DNA of 64,000 nucleotides from Vitis vinifera (lineage: Eukaryota > Streptophyta > Magnoliopsida > Vitales > Vitaceae). The position numbers and the translations under genes were made by a program. Each line of letters starts with the position of its first letter. Position 1 is the stretch's first letter. The DNA is taken from contig NC_081821.1 of the NCBI RefSeq assembly GCF_030704535.1, positions 3,611,001-3,675,000 of the forward strand, given 5' to 3'. Shown piece after piece: positions 43,326 to 54,204 of the stretch. The notes beneath the pieces were generated by a model. The model worked only from the letters and a program-made list of their open reading frames with translations. It made no database searches and was not told where the DNA came from.

Positions 43326-43447
43326 CCTGAGAAGCTAAGCGCATGGGAGTGGATTGAAGGAGAGTTAGGAGTGGAAATCAGAATGGAAATATAAACAACA
43401 GGATGACTTCATTCCTTCATCGGTCACTGGACTTGAATAATTGATTC

Positions 43448-43465
43448 ATTGACTTGGTAAACGCC
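43448..43465 (-). promoter_or_regulatory. Shared W-box element upstream of pseudogene B'
   Basis: On this strand GCGTTTACCAAGTCAATG, identical to that of B, about 125 nt before B'. Confidence 0.6.
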
Positions 43466-45149
43466 TAATTCTGCGGAAAAATCATGAATCACAACAGCGC
43501 ACAAAACTCACGGCACTTTCATACTACTTGCTGTATGAAAAAACGTGGATGCCTTGGCCCAAACTTAACTTCTGTTAAAGTAGCTTTTCATAGAACCACA
43601 AAATTGGAAACCTATCCCCACACGAAAAGACACCTTACCCCTCATTTCACAAGCACTACTTTTAAGCCTTACAGCCATGTGTGTGAACAGAGAACAACAA
43701 CTTAGTGGTTCAGTGCAAGTTACATATAGTCACTCTTGAATTCTTAGAATTAATTGTTTTACCAAACAATCCTTAATTTAAGTTTATTTAAATCCATTTG
43801 TTAGGCGTCACCATCAAATATTAAAACTTACAACATCGTACAGTAGATGATAAAATTCCCATGTCTTATTATGTTTTGACCAGTTTTGAGCTCAACTCAA
43901 ACTTTACCAATAATAAAAAATAAATAAATAAAAAGCATGCAATCATTTTCTTTTTAATTTATATTATTATATTTTAAAATATAAATCAAAATGTATAGGA
44001 CATTAATTATGGTATTTTTTAATAAACCTTGATTATGACTTTATAAATAATAAATAAAATAATTATATTATTGTAATTATAATATTTGGAGTGATCCCAA
44101 ACACAACCTCTCTTTTAATAATTTGAAGGATGGATAAGCATGGTTAGAATATCAAAGGATTGCGGAGACATGTAATTGTTAACAGTCAAACATAACCCCA
44201 TTCATTGTTGATTTCACTGGATCAACCTGATGAGACAAAAAAGTCAACTAGAAAATAGTTTATCATTAAATCATACACCTACTACACGTAATCATGAATC
44301 GTGACCCTCCAATCAAAAATTAGTACTCACAAACAATGGATCGAGACTAGTAATTGGGATGGGAGACGAAGCCCAATTGGAGGTGGGGACCTATTCCCCA
44401 CTCCTTCTCTATCCCAATTATATTATTATTATGATGATGTATATAGATATATAATTTAATATGTAAAAATTTAAAAGCTTAATATAAAATTAAAAAATGT
44501 AAAAATTGAGAAAAGGCATTTTGATGAGATCCTCATGAACATAAAAAGATTGCAATCAGTTTAATAATGATATAGTGACACTGATTTTATGACTCAAACC
44601 AAGGAATTTCTTCGAAATAATACAAAATGGATCTTGTTCTATTATTGATCAATGATTTCTTTCTAAAGAATAAAGAATTGGAGTTTGAAGGATAGGAGAA
44701 GGTGCCCTCAACCCACAATAAATATAAGAGGATTTATTCAATCAGATGGTTTGAGCTCTTAGAAATATGACGTAGATGAAAAATTTACTCTTCTAATTTT
44801 GATTCATTGTTTTCACTTTATTTAATTTAAAATGAATAATGAAGCAATACTTATTTTAAGATGAGAAATGGAGTATGGATGTGCCTTAGCCGTCAGATGG
44901 GGATTACAATCTTATGGTACCTATAATAGCAATAAGAACCCTCGAGCCATCCCAATCCCTAGACCTGTTCTAATGAAATACATATAAAGGGTTTTTTTTT
45001 TCTTTTTATAAATGTAGTAAATACATTTGAAAAACAATATAATATTTTAAAATCTTCCTAAAATTATTGAAATTGAATATTTGACTTGGAAAATCATTGC
45101 TGGGTATCCAAATAACTTTGAATCAGCTCATCGCTGCAGATGTTTTGAT
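43466..45149 (-). other. Intergenic, reversed copy of the promoter block
   Basis: No gene is seen. It pairs with about 10,100-11,680. An AT microsatellite is absent here and the G tract is short. It runs into the tail of A'. Confidence 0.6.
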
Positions 45150-46043
45150 CTAATAAAAGAAGCAGTGCAGAAAGAATGGAGATAGAAATATATCTTGAGA
45201 AGAAAAGGGATGCGTACTTGACTTTGGCGAATTCAAAGCAGTTGGAGCTGGTGCAATCGGTGGCGGCGCCTTTAGAGTTGGACAGCTTGTTGAATAAGGT
45301 TTGTCAGGACAATAACAACTGGGTTGGCTAAAACTCAAATTATATCCACATCTACCTCCAGACTCAGCACAACCTCGACATTGTCCCTCTTCTACTGTCC
45401 ATTGCACCTCAAACCCTTCCTTCAGAACTTGAACAAAAGCTAATGAATGATTCATAAAGCCCTGAGCAGCAGTTGCAAGGACCGGAACGACCACACCAGC
45501 CCCGCATATGCTTACGAGTTCAGTGGCCAGGGACGTATTTAACACAAAAAAAGCACAGTCTAGAGCACCGAATTTCAAACAGATAAATTTCCAAGTCGCG
45601 GGATGTTCAAACCCTGGGGGACAATTGTAGAACAGGGTGGCGTTCTGGGTGTTGGAAGTGTATTTGAAGAGGGTGGAATCCATGGTTGCATTCTGTTCAG
45701 GACACAATATATCTTTAATGAAGAATTCATTGACTCTGGCAATCGTCAGGATTTGAGCCTCATAATTGATGTTAATGACATCATATTTTCGGTTCATTAT
45801 CTCTATGGTGGCCTTAAATCCCATGCAGTCAAGCTTGAACGCCGGATGACCACAGTAATCAGGTTGGTCCCCATCTACCCAGAAAGGGTACTCAATTTTG
45901 CCCACTTCATCATTACATTGGACCGGAAAATTGCATTTCACATATGGAGAATCTTCACACCGGATCGATATTGGGAAGTGATGGGAGAGGAGGAAGATGA
46001 GGATTGAGATGAAGTGGGTAGATGGGAAGAACTTGGGATGCAT
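45150..46043 (-). CDS. LRK10L-type ectodomain exon A' (donor at 45,218)
   Basis: Mirror of exon A, intact. It starts at MHPKFFPST. GUB_WAK_bind: CNFPVQCNDEVGKIEYPFWV, DYCGHPAFKLDC. WAK_assoc: VVVPVLATAAQGF, LKEGFEVQW, CRGCAESGGRCGYN, CYCPDKPYSTSC; proline-rich tail APPPIAPAP. The donor AGTCAA|GTACGC at 45,218/45,217 is phase 1. Read-through adds the same short hydrophobic tail to the stop at 45,150. Only about 11 of 297 residues differ from A. Several of these lie near the YPFW block (V to E, Y to D) and the MMHGK segment. No kinase exon of its type follows on this strand. Confidence 0.87.
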   Translation of the reverse strand: MHPKFFPSTHFISILIFLLSHHFPISIRCEDSPYVKCNFPVQCNDEVGKIEYPFWVDGDQPDYCGHPAFKLDCMGFKATIEIMNRKYDVININYEAQILTIARVNEFFIKDILCPEQNATMDSTLFKYTSNTQNATLFYNCPPGFEHPATWKFICLKFGALDCAFFVLNTSLATELVSICGAGVVVPVLATAAQGFMNHSLAFVQVLKEGFEVQWTVEEGQCRGCAESGGRCGYNLSFSQPSCYCPDKPYSTSCPTLKAPPPIAPAPTALNSPKSSTHPFSSQDIFLSPFFLHCFFY

Positions 46044-46194
46044 CTTGAGGAGATATAGCTCATGGGAAGTGAATTAATGGAGGGGAAGTGAGCAGAGATA
46101 TGAGTAGAGTGATGAGAGGGATATATACAGTAAATGGAAAAATGCGTACACAGCATAATGACTGGTCCGATTCAATCCCCACTAGACGTTATGG

Positions 46195-46212
46195 ATTGAC
46201 TTGGTAAACGCC
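46195..46212 (-). promoter_or_regulatory. Shared W-box element upstream of exon A'
   Basis: On this strand GCGTTTACCAAGTCAATC, as for A. About 155 nt before the start. Confidence 0.6.
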
Positions 46213-46416
46213 TCATAAGTCTTTCTGTGTATAAAGCAAAATGATTGAGAATGATGTTTAGGGATTGACTGAATTCTAAAATTAATATTTCCTCTTATTA
46301 GAATTTGCAGGGAAAGCTCTTAAATTCATTCCCATACGTTTTTTATAATTCAATTTTATAGAAGTCTTTACGGCAGGTAAACGTTTGAAGTCAAAAGGCA
46401 GAAACAGGAACGGATG

Positions 46417-46476
46417 TTGGATACTAACAAAGAATATCTTCCTCCGTTGGATACTAACAAAGAATATCTTCCTCCT
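46417..46476 (+). repeat. 30-nt tandem duplication
   Basis: Two copies of the unit starting TTGGATACTAACAAAGAAT, 46,417-46,446 and 46,447-46,476. The paired site in the left arm (about 8,660-8,695) has one copy, so this arose after the arms formed. Confidence 0.75.
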
Positions 46477-47076
46477 CCCTCCACTATTCTTAAATGCTAT
46501 TCCAATACCAATATCTTGTTTCAAAATCTTCTAGCTATGGTTCAGTCTTTGACATCGGACCATATTGAGTACGGGGTCCAATTTTATTTGAACATGTTTA
46601 AACTATTGGTTAGACTCAAATGTTATCATAAAGAATATAAAGAATGTTATTGAAGATAAAAAAAAATGAGATCAAATATAAAATTATGATCAAGATAATA
46701 GAGTATGGAAAATGACAGAATATAAAACATATTTTTTTCCTCTCACTAATGCTTATGGAATGGACTGTTGACTCAAATTTAATGGCGTGAAGATAGGTAT
46801 AAGGAAAAGCAAGGTTCAAAACCTAAAAGGATTTATGAGATAGCAAACAACCAGACGCGGCATAGTGTCTATTCTCATAGTTGGGTCAACACATCTAATG
46901 GGCCGAACCCATGTTGATTTCACCCAATCACTGGCCTCCCAAAACCATATGAAGCAAAAAGGGTCAACTACAAAATAGCCCATTACATGCGCCCACCGGA
47001 CCATGCGATTGAACCAGCCACGAGTCCTCAAAACCAACGGCTACAAAATCACATCGTCGCTATCTTTAAATTTTAA

Positions 47077-47853
47077 TTAATAGAAGGTAAAGAAGAACAT
47101 ACCTTTACAGTTATCCCTGCTTATGGAGCCATCCTTGCAAAAGCACAAGCCCTCCCCTTGAGCATTATTGTACCCACACAGCCCATCATGTGCCTCACAT
47201 TCACCACAATCTCTAACACTTCGCCAATCAAGTATAAAGCCCTTCTTCATGGCCCCACCAAACTCACCACTCAAGTTCGCAATACTGATCTCCTCCTCCA
47301 TCACCGTCGCCACCACCTTCTCCTCGCAATTTGCCAACCAATCGAAGTTGTCCGTCTCCTCCCCCACTATAAAAACATAAGACTTCATCGCATAGGATGC
47401 TAAGCACTGTATATGTTGTAAAACGGAAGAGGTGGAAGTGCAATTAAAATAAAAGGTAAGGTTCAAATCCAAAGAAGAGTAATACAACGGAAGCGTGGCA
47501 TTGATAGTAAGGTTGTGACGCGCCCTGGGGCACGATTGGTCCAAAATGTCAATATCCACCAGGGTGAGGGTATATTCTTCATAACTGATATTTTTGACGT
47601 AGTATGAATCACTGGGTAGACTCAGTATGGGCTCACCGGAGTCGGAGCAAGTGAGACCGAAGTCACGGTACCCACAAAATTGGGTAGAGGTGGTGTTGTC
47701 TAGGCGCCAGAAAGGGTACCTTATCTGTACACCGTTACCACAGTCATATGTCGGACATGGTGACGATAAGTTTGCAGCGGTGCCGGAGGCGGTGGGGAAG
47801 ATGGAGAGAACCAGGAGGAAGAAGGTGGGGTGTGACATGGCGGTGAAGTTCAT
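47077..47853 (-). CDS. LRK10L-type ectodomain exon H, outside the repeat (donor at 47,103)
   Basis: Extracellular exon of a more distant subtype. Signal peptide SHPTFFLLVLSIFPTASG (start at 47,853, or MSHPTF five codons in). GUB_WAK_bind: CPTYDCGNGVQIRYPFWRLD, FCGYRDFGLTC, LSLPSDSYYVKNISY. WAK_assoc: KKGFILDW, CGECEAHDGLCGYN, CFCKDG. AHDG replaces the ESGG of the other exons. The donor TGTAAAG|GTATGT at 47,103/47,102 is again phase 1; read-through stops almost at once (47,077). It lies beyond the outer edge of the right arm and has no mirror copy. No kinase follows on the minus strand until 27.6 kb. Intact, so potentially expressed as a secreted protein. Confidence 0.85.
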   Translation of the reverse strand: MNFTAMSHPTFFLLVLSIFPTASGTAANLSSPCPTYDCGNGVQIRYPFWRLDNTTSTQFCGYRDFGLTCSDSGEPILSLPSDSYYVKNISYEEYTLTLVDIDILDQSCPRARHNLTINATLPLYYSSLDLNLTFYFNCTSTSSVLQHIQCLASYAMKSYVFIVGEETDNFDWLANCEEKVVATVMEEEISIANLSGEFGGAMKKGFILDWRSVRDCGECEAHDGLCGYNNAQGEGLCFCKDGSISRDNCKGMFFFTFY

Positions 47854-50735
47854 GAAAGAAATGAATTAATTTGTGGGAGCACTACTGGCTTAATATCATA
47901 GATTTGGTTTCCCTTTGTTGTTATGAAGCATTAGTGCTTATATATTAATACTAGGAATCAGTAATGACCTTGGACCGCATGTGAGAAAGGAATCTTTTGA
48001 TATATATATATATATATTAATTCACCACGGTGAAAATGGTACATGGAGATGAATATTTAACTTCTATTTTCATTTCTATTTTAATAAGAATAAATTTGAC
48101 GATTTCAATTCTTGGATATATTTAGGAATGTAAGATGAGAATTATTATTTATTTTTATTTCAATGTTAAAATTTTTATTTTTATTTTTAAAAAAACTTTT
48201 ATACATATTTAAAAAAAAATACTCTTTTACATGTGATTTAAAAACGTATTTGTTTTAAAATTTTATACCACTATTGATTGTTGTTCTTGAAAAACAATTT
48301 TTCAAAAAGGTTTAATAATTTTTTAAAATAATTTAAAATTCAAAGATATATATAATGAATATAAAAATTAATAGATATAATTAATATTTTAAATTCTTTA
48401 ATAAATCTTCTCATTTCTAAGAATAATTTAAAATTCAAAAATTGATTAATTAATTATAGATTAAATAAAAAAATTTAGAGATTAAATAAAAAAAATTAGA
48501 ATATCATATCTTTAGTTGAGTATTAAAGTTATGCATGTAATAAAAATTTTGACTTATTTATAAGTTAAAAAATTAAATTTTGTTTGTTTTAAAATTCATT
48601 TAATATAAAATAGTATTAGCATTTATTAAATTTATATTATTATTATTTATTTATTAAAAATAAATCAATTATGCTTTAATAAGATATTAATATCAATATT
48701 TATAAAAATATGATTATGATTTTATTATAATATTAATATTCATATTTTATTAAAAACTATTTTTATTTTTAATAAGCCTTGAATTAAAGTTAGTTTATAT
48801 TATACAAATGGAATTTATAATTTATTTATTTTTATAAAATCTAAAAAAAATAATTTATCAAAAAAGGTTTCTAATTTTTTTAATTTTTGAAAAAAAAATT
48901 AAAAATAAGTTATACTAAGGAATCAAAATACCTTCTACAAAGAGATAAATTAAAATCACACTTATAAGTGGAATTTTATTTTCTTGCTATCATTATTGAT
49001 TTCATTCCTATCCTCACTTGAATTATCCAAACATGGAAATAGATGAAAAGAGGAAAGGGATTTCCATTCCCACTCCCCATCAAACATGTCCTTAATGCTA
49101 CTAACATATACATTTTTTTTTTCTTTTAATGAATGTATCTAGTATCTTAAAAACACATTTCTTCTATTAGTCACCAATAAATTCTATAAATAAGGGTTCC
49201 CTTGTCCTTTTGGGATTTACAGTCTCATTCATTCATTCTCTCCACTCTTATTATTTTTTAATCGTTTAAACTTTCAAGTTTTTATTAACTTCAAGTTTAT
49301 TATTTTCTTTTTTATACTAAATTTTCTTTGTATTTAAGAAAGTATAAATCACCAAATGATTTTTTGTTTATTGTGATTTAAAGTGCTATCATCACAATAA
49401 ATAAATAAATAAATAATCGTTATATTATGATAAACAATCATCTATACTATAAACACCTAAGTGAAGTGAAATTTGTGTTAAGGACATAAAGTCCAACCCT
49501 AACCTCGATTAACCCAAGAAGACCATCTAATCGATAGTTGGGACAACAAATCCACCTTTTAAATATGCATTTTCATATTCCAGTAAACAAAAATATTTGA
49601 ATATAAAAACCTCGTCTTCATATAATTCAACAATATTATTAGTTATATCAATAGAATATTTGTTAATGATTTTGGGTATAGACCATCTGCAAATTTAATC
49701 TTTAAAAGATATTTTTTTCCCTCAAAGAAATGATCTTGAGTTACCTAACTAGTGTTAAAATTCAGAGGTGAAAAAATAATAATATCGTAGTAGTCTCCAT
49801 CTTCGATCTTTCAATACATATCCATCCATATATAGTTAAATTTCTTGGGAGTTTCCTCGAATTGCTCAGTCAATACGAAATTGACTCACAAGCTTCCCAA
49901 CTTGACAAGTAGCAATATAATATAGAGACGTGTGGCTTCCACGTTCCTTTAATTTTTGAAGGCTTCTTTGTTCAATCTTTCTCTAATCTCTATTTGCTTT
50001 TCTACTTAAATATTATAATTTCCATGGTGGTTGAAAGTAGAAAGGACAGTCCAAGAATTTTTTTAATCAATAATCTCCACTAGTTAACAAAGTTTAATTA
50101 ATTAATAGCCATTCACAGCCCTTAGCTTTTAAGATTCCTCATGGCTTAATATATTAATCCCCAAAACCTTGTGCCCTCATATGCATAAATATGAACAGAT
50201 TTTTTCAAAGATTAATATTCATAATAATTCATATTCTAAACGTCAACCTGTGTCTTCTCTTGGTATAATGACCTTACTGTGTGAGCCCATGGTTTTTGCG
50301 CTGGTTTTGGGCTTAAGAGGCCAAGTCAATGTACATCTCCTCCATGCCCTTATCTCTTTTACACCCTTTTTATCATCTTATAATTGCCAGAATTTAATTT
50401 TCCAGAATTTTCTTTATATCAAAAAAACATCTTTTGGAAATAGACATGAAACTACCTCTCCAACGAGACTTTGAAAAGTTCAACGACAATTAGAGTCTTT
50501 TACGAAAAGCTTCAACGTTGAAAGAATAATTTTTTAGGTTAATTTCATTCAACTTTTATGAGACTTACCACCTATGATATTCATCTAGTCCTACATCAGC
50601 GTAGTTTTTAGAAATATTGGATTGCAATATTTTAGGAATTCATCTTCTTATCATCCCATTTAGAAGTATCGTAAAATGTTTTCTACCACTTAGGGTTTTA
50701 CCATCTAGCCAAACATCAGAGTCAATAACCTCACC
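47854..50735. other. AT-rich intergenic
   Basis: No gene is supported. It contains a TA microsatellite near 48,000-48,018, very AT-rich low-complexity DNA at 48,100-48,930 and an AAAT repeat near 49,399. Small open frames have no recognisable content. Confidence 0.55.
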
Positions 50736-50891
50736 CATGGTTTTAAAAATTGGATTGGACATGGTTTCGGTCCAGTCTAATCAATTGACTCGAAAATATC
50801 TTAAACCGGAATCAAATCGATTGAACCAACGGTCCAATCGGTGAACCAAACAAAGCGATCGATTCCATCAGAACCCAACGATTTGATCATT

Positions 50892-50922
<31 letters not shown>

Positions 50923-51807
50923 TTATTATTATTATTATTTTACAGTATCAAAACGATATCGTTTTGGAGGATATAAAAACACTTTCATCCTCCTTCTACA
51001 TCTGAACCAAAAGTAAAGAAGTTGTCGCCCCCCAACGTGTAGCGATACCCATGCTAGCTCCCATCGGCGACCTCCTTGGCTGTTACACTGCCTGCTCGCC
51101 CGCCCAACCGCCTCGGCTCAAAACCCGTTGCAACCCCCCTCCCCTCTTTTTCCCTCGCACTATACGATCCCCAAACCCCATCAGCGGTCAAAGCGCCCCT
51201 CCAAAAAACCCGATTGTGTGCGGCTTCCGACTTTGCCCAATAGTTGGAAGGTTGATATTTTCAAATTTATTTTTTATGTTTTATATTTAATAATTTTAAT
51301 GTGTTTTTTTTATATTATGATATTATTTTTAATATTCAATTTTTATAAATTTTTTGTTTATTTATTAGTCTTCATAGCAACAGTGTTATGCAAGGGTGGG
51401 AGATTGGGAGTTCAAATTGATGAAGTAAAAAATGTCTTTTATATGGATTTACATGGATTGTATGAAATATGATTTAATGGTAAAATTAAAAACATTATAA
51501 TTTTAAATAAATTTTTTATTTTAAAATAAGTTTTTTATTTAAAAATAAATATTAAATTTTTATATTTTAAATTAAAATTATGATTTTAATTTAAATTTCT
51601 AATTTGAAACTAATTTTCTGATTTTCAAATAAAATTTTAATTTTTAAATAATATATACATAATTTTAGTTTTATTTTTATAACTATTTTAAATTTAAATA
51701 ATTTATAAATTATATATTTATGATGTCACCTACCGTTGGTCTGACAAGTGAACCGCAAATTGGTAACTTTTTCGATTCATTGACCGATCCGATTCTAAAA
51801 ATATTGA
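50736..51807. mobile_element. Non-autonomous TIR DNA element (about 1.07 kb)
   Basis: The ends are inverted: TTTTAAAAATTGGATTGG at the left and, read reversed from the right, TTTTTAGAATCGGATCGG (14 of 18 match). CCTCACC flanks both sides (50,729-50,735 and 51,808-51,814), a likely target duplication of at least 7 and perhaps 8-9 bp. The subterminal parts are also inverted (GGTGAACC against GGTTCAC). Inside are a perfect palindrome at 50,949-50,966, a TTTA microsatellite, and an unusually GC-rich 250-nt piece at about 50,990-51,240. There is no transposase. The duplication size would suit a hAT- or Mutator-type element. Confidence 0.65.
50949..50966. repeat. Perfect 18-nt palindrome
   Basis: CAAAACGATATCGTTTTG, inside the TIR element. 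Confidence 0.85.
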
Positions 51808-51814
51808 CCTCACC

Positions 51815-54204
51815 TTATGGCTTCCTATTTGTTATGGAAGTGGTAGGGAGTTTCAAAATAAAATTGCATTAAACACTTCAAAGATACATGTGTTATCATG
51901 TCCATCCAATGTGCAAAAGTCGAACAATTTATTTAAATTATACAAAAGTGTGCACTTTCATCGGTTACAAAACATATGTCAAGAATTAAATAAGACAAAG
52001 CAATATTTATTTTTACAAACTTGATATAAATCAATGCATTTGTTTGAATAAAAATTTAATATATATCTCATGTTATTAATCAAAATAAACAAATAATATA
52101 TAGCATATGTAGGAAATATCTATTTTAACAAAAATTTAGTAAAATCATGTCCAAAAATTCTCAACAATCAAAATTTACTTATGATGACTGTACAAAGTCT
52201 AGATCCTCTCCTGACAAAAGAAGATTTAAGTAGACTTAAAAACTTCAAAATTTTCTTGTAGGCGCTAACATCGTCCAAATGAAAGGAAAATTATTGATTA
52301 GACTCATCATCGAGTCCACTATTTTCTGGAAATAATTTGGGGTCTTAACATTTTTTCAAAAATCCCATAAATTGAAAGAATCCAAACCAATTAGAATAAC
52401 AAGGTATTCTTCCTTCATGAGAGCCATCTTCTTTTTCATGAAGTTATCTTCCTCAACCCAACACAAACCTATTGCATTAAAGATGATTGAGCTTTGATTT
52501 GGGTCTTTTAATGTTGCAATAACTCAGGAGTTCATCCATATGGGTTGAAAAGACATAGTTAAATTCCCCTTAATCAACATCATAAAAATTCATTCTCATA
52601 TGATTTCAAATAATTATATATGAATTAAAACTTATAATATAATTTTTTTTTTCACTTTCTAAGCTCCCAAATAGCTCATAACCCGAGATAAACAAGGGTC
52701 TTATCTTTACAATTAGGAACATGTATTTAAACGTTAAAAGTTGTTTCTACATCGGTTAAACATTTTCCTTCATTTTCAAAGTAGCTAAACAGTCCAAAAG
52801 GCAAGGGAAAATGATTGGAAGTACCCAATTTTTTTTTACATCCAACACCCCAGTTTTTAACAACACTTTCCCACCACAAGAGGTGAAGAAGTGGAATAAT
52901 ATAAAAATATAGAACAATATTTTGACCTCTAATATTTCCTTTAACCAGAGATGAAAAGTAATCCCTACTTTTTATTTTCATACCCATTTTCCACATCATT
53001 CCTCTCAATAAAATTCTTAAGGAAGAAGAAGAAAAGAAAAGGGAACGACGAAAGAAATTGTGAATTTTCTCTCTAATTTAGCCTTATTTTTTAGTTTACT
53101 ATTCAATTTTTTTTATATTTTTTATTGTTATAAAGTGACAAAAACATGCAAGAATAACAACAATCATGCCCTTAAAATCTTTGCACTTCTCTTAAGTGCG
53201 TTGGATGTGCTTAAAATATTTTTTAAATTAATTAATTATTATTTTTTATTTTTAATTATTTTTAAGTACTTGAATTAATATTAGATCTTTAATATTTTAA
53301 AATTATGAAATTTATTATTTAAGGAAAATTTAATTGACTATAAAAATCAAAGAAGTTCATCAACTTTGTATTTCTTAAAAAAAGAAAAAACTATTGGATT
53401 GTTACAAAAGATATATTCACTCAATGACAATGAAGTGCAAATATTTATAATTTTAAATAAACAAAAGCTAGCTTTTTTTTCCTTAGCTATAATTGATACA
53501 TCTAAGCAAGGGAACCCTTCGGATTCCAATTTTTAGGCTAGAAACTGTTATCAAAAACCAATTAGCTAAATGCGAAGAATCAAGTCTAATAATCCGGAGA
53601 AAACCAAACTTTTTCCCAAACAAAATCATAATCAATGTTTATGTACGTATTTTTTTCAAACACAAAACTTTAAGAACCAATTAATATCCTAGAACTTATA
53701 TATGTTTAACTTTTCTTGGGAGATGGATCTCAAAAACCCCAATTGTGGGGGGTTTGAGGCTGCTGCAGCTGATCTTCTTTGTGAAAATCTGTGTATACCC
53801 AAAATGTAACCAAAAGGGGGAAAAAGGGTCATGTGTCTGACCATGGACTTCACTGACTTCCACTAAACTTTGAACGAATGCATAGGACTCAGGCGTTCGT
53901 GGAATGGTTGCTTAACTCTTCATAAAACTCATAATATCATTGGATTTCCTTAATTTATTGTTCTTTCTTACTGCCTACGCAAGAGCTGTTAGCAACTACT
54001 TTTCCTTTTTTCAGGAACAATAGTAGTACCATACTAGTGTACTACTGCATGTGCCCAGCCAAAAACTAGGAATTATGTTGGATGAAATCTCATCTCCTTG
54101 CACCCCCATAAGCCACAAAACATTTCATCCGGGGGGCAGCGATGGAGAGGATTCAACTACACGTACGTGTTCATATACACCAAATAATGTTGCAAAATCT
54201 TGCT
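51815..54204. other. AT-rich intergenic
   Basis: No gene is supported. Short frames at 52,727-53,008 and 53,060-53,684 lack recognisable domains. The 3' flank of the complete CBP60 gene occupies the last few hundred bases. Confidence 0.5.

Larger units (their letters stand above)
31890..46735 (-). repeat. Right arm of the large inverted repeat
   Basis: Mirror of 8,395-22,120, carrying F', E', D', C', B' and A' with matching intergenic DNA, plus exon G' between E' and D' that the left arm lacks. It starts about 500 nt inside the intron-1 equivalent of F', so it lacks the mini-exon and kinase exon. It ends just past the duplicated leader of A' at about 46,735. Confidence 0.9.

Noticed and set aside
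8395-46735. Inverted repeat explained as a pure assembly duplication of two haplotypes
   Set aside because: Not fully excluded, but opposite orientation, uneven divergence, an extra exon and distinct breakpoints make a real duplication more likely.
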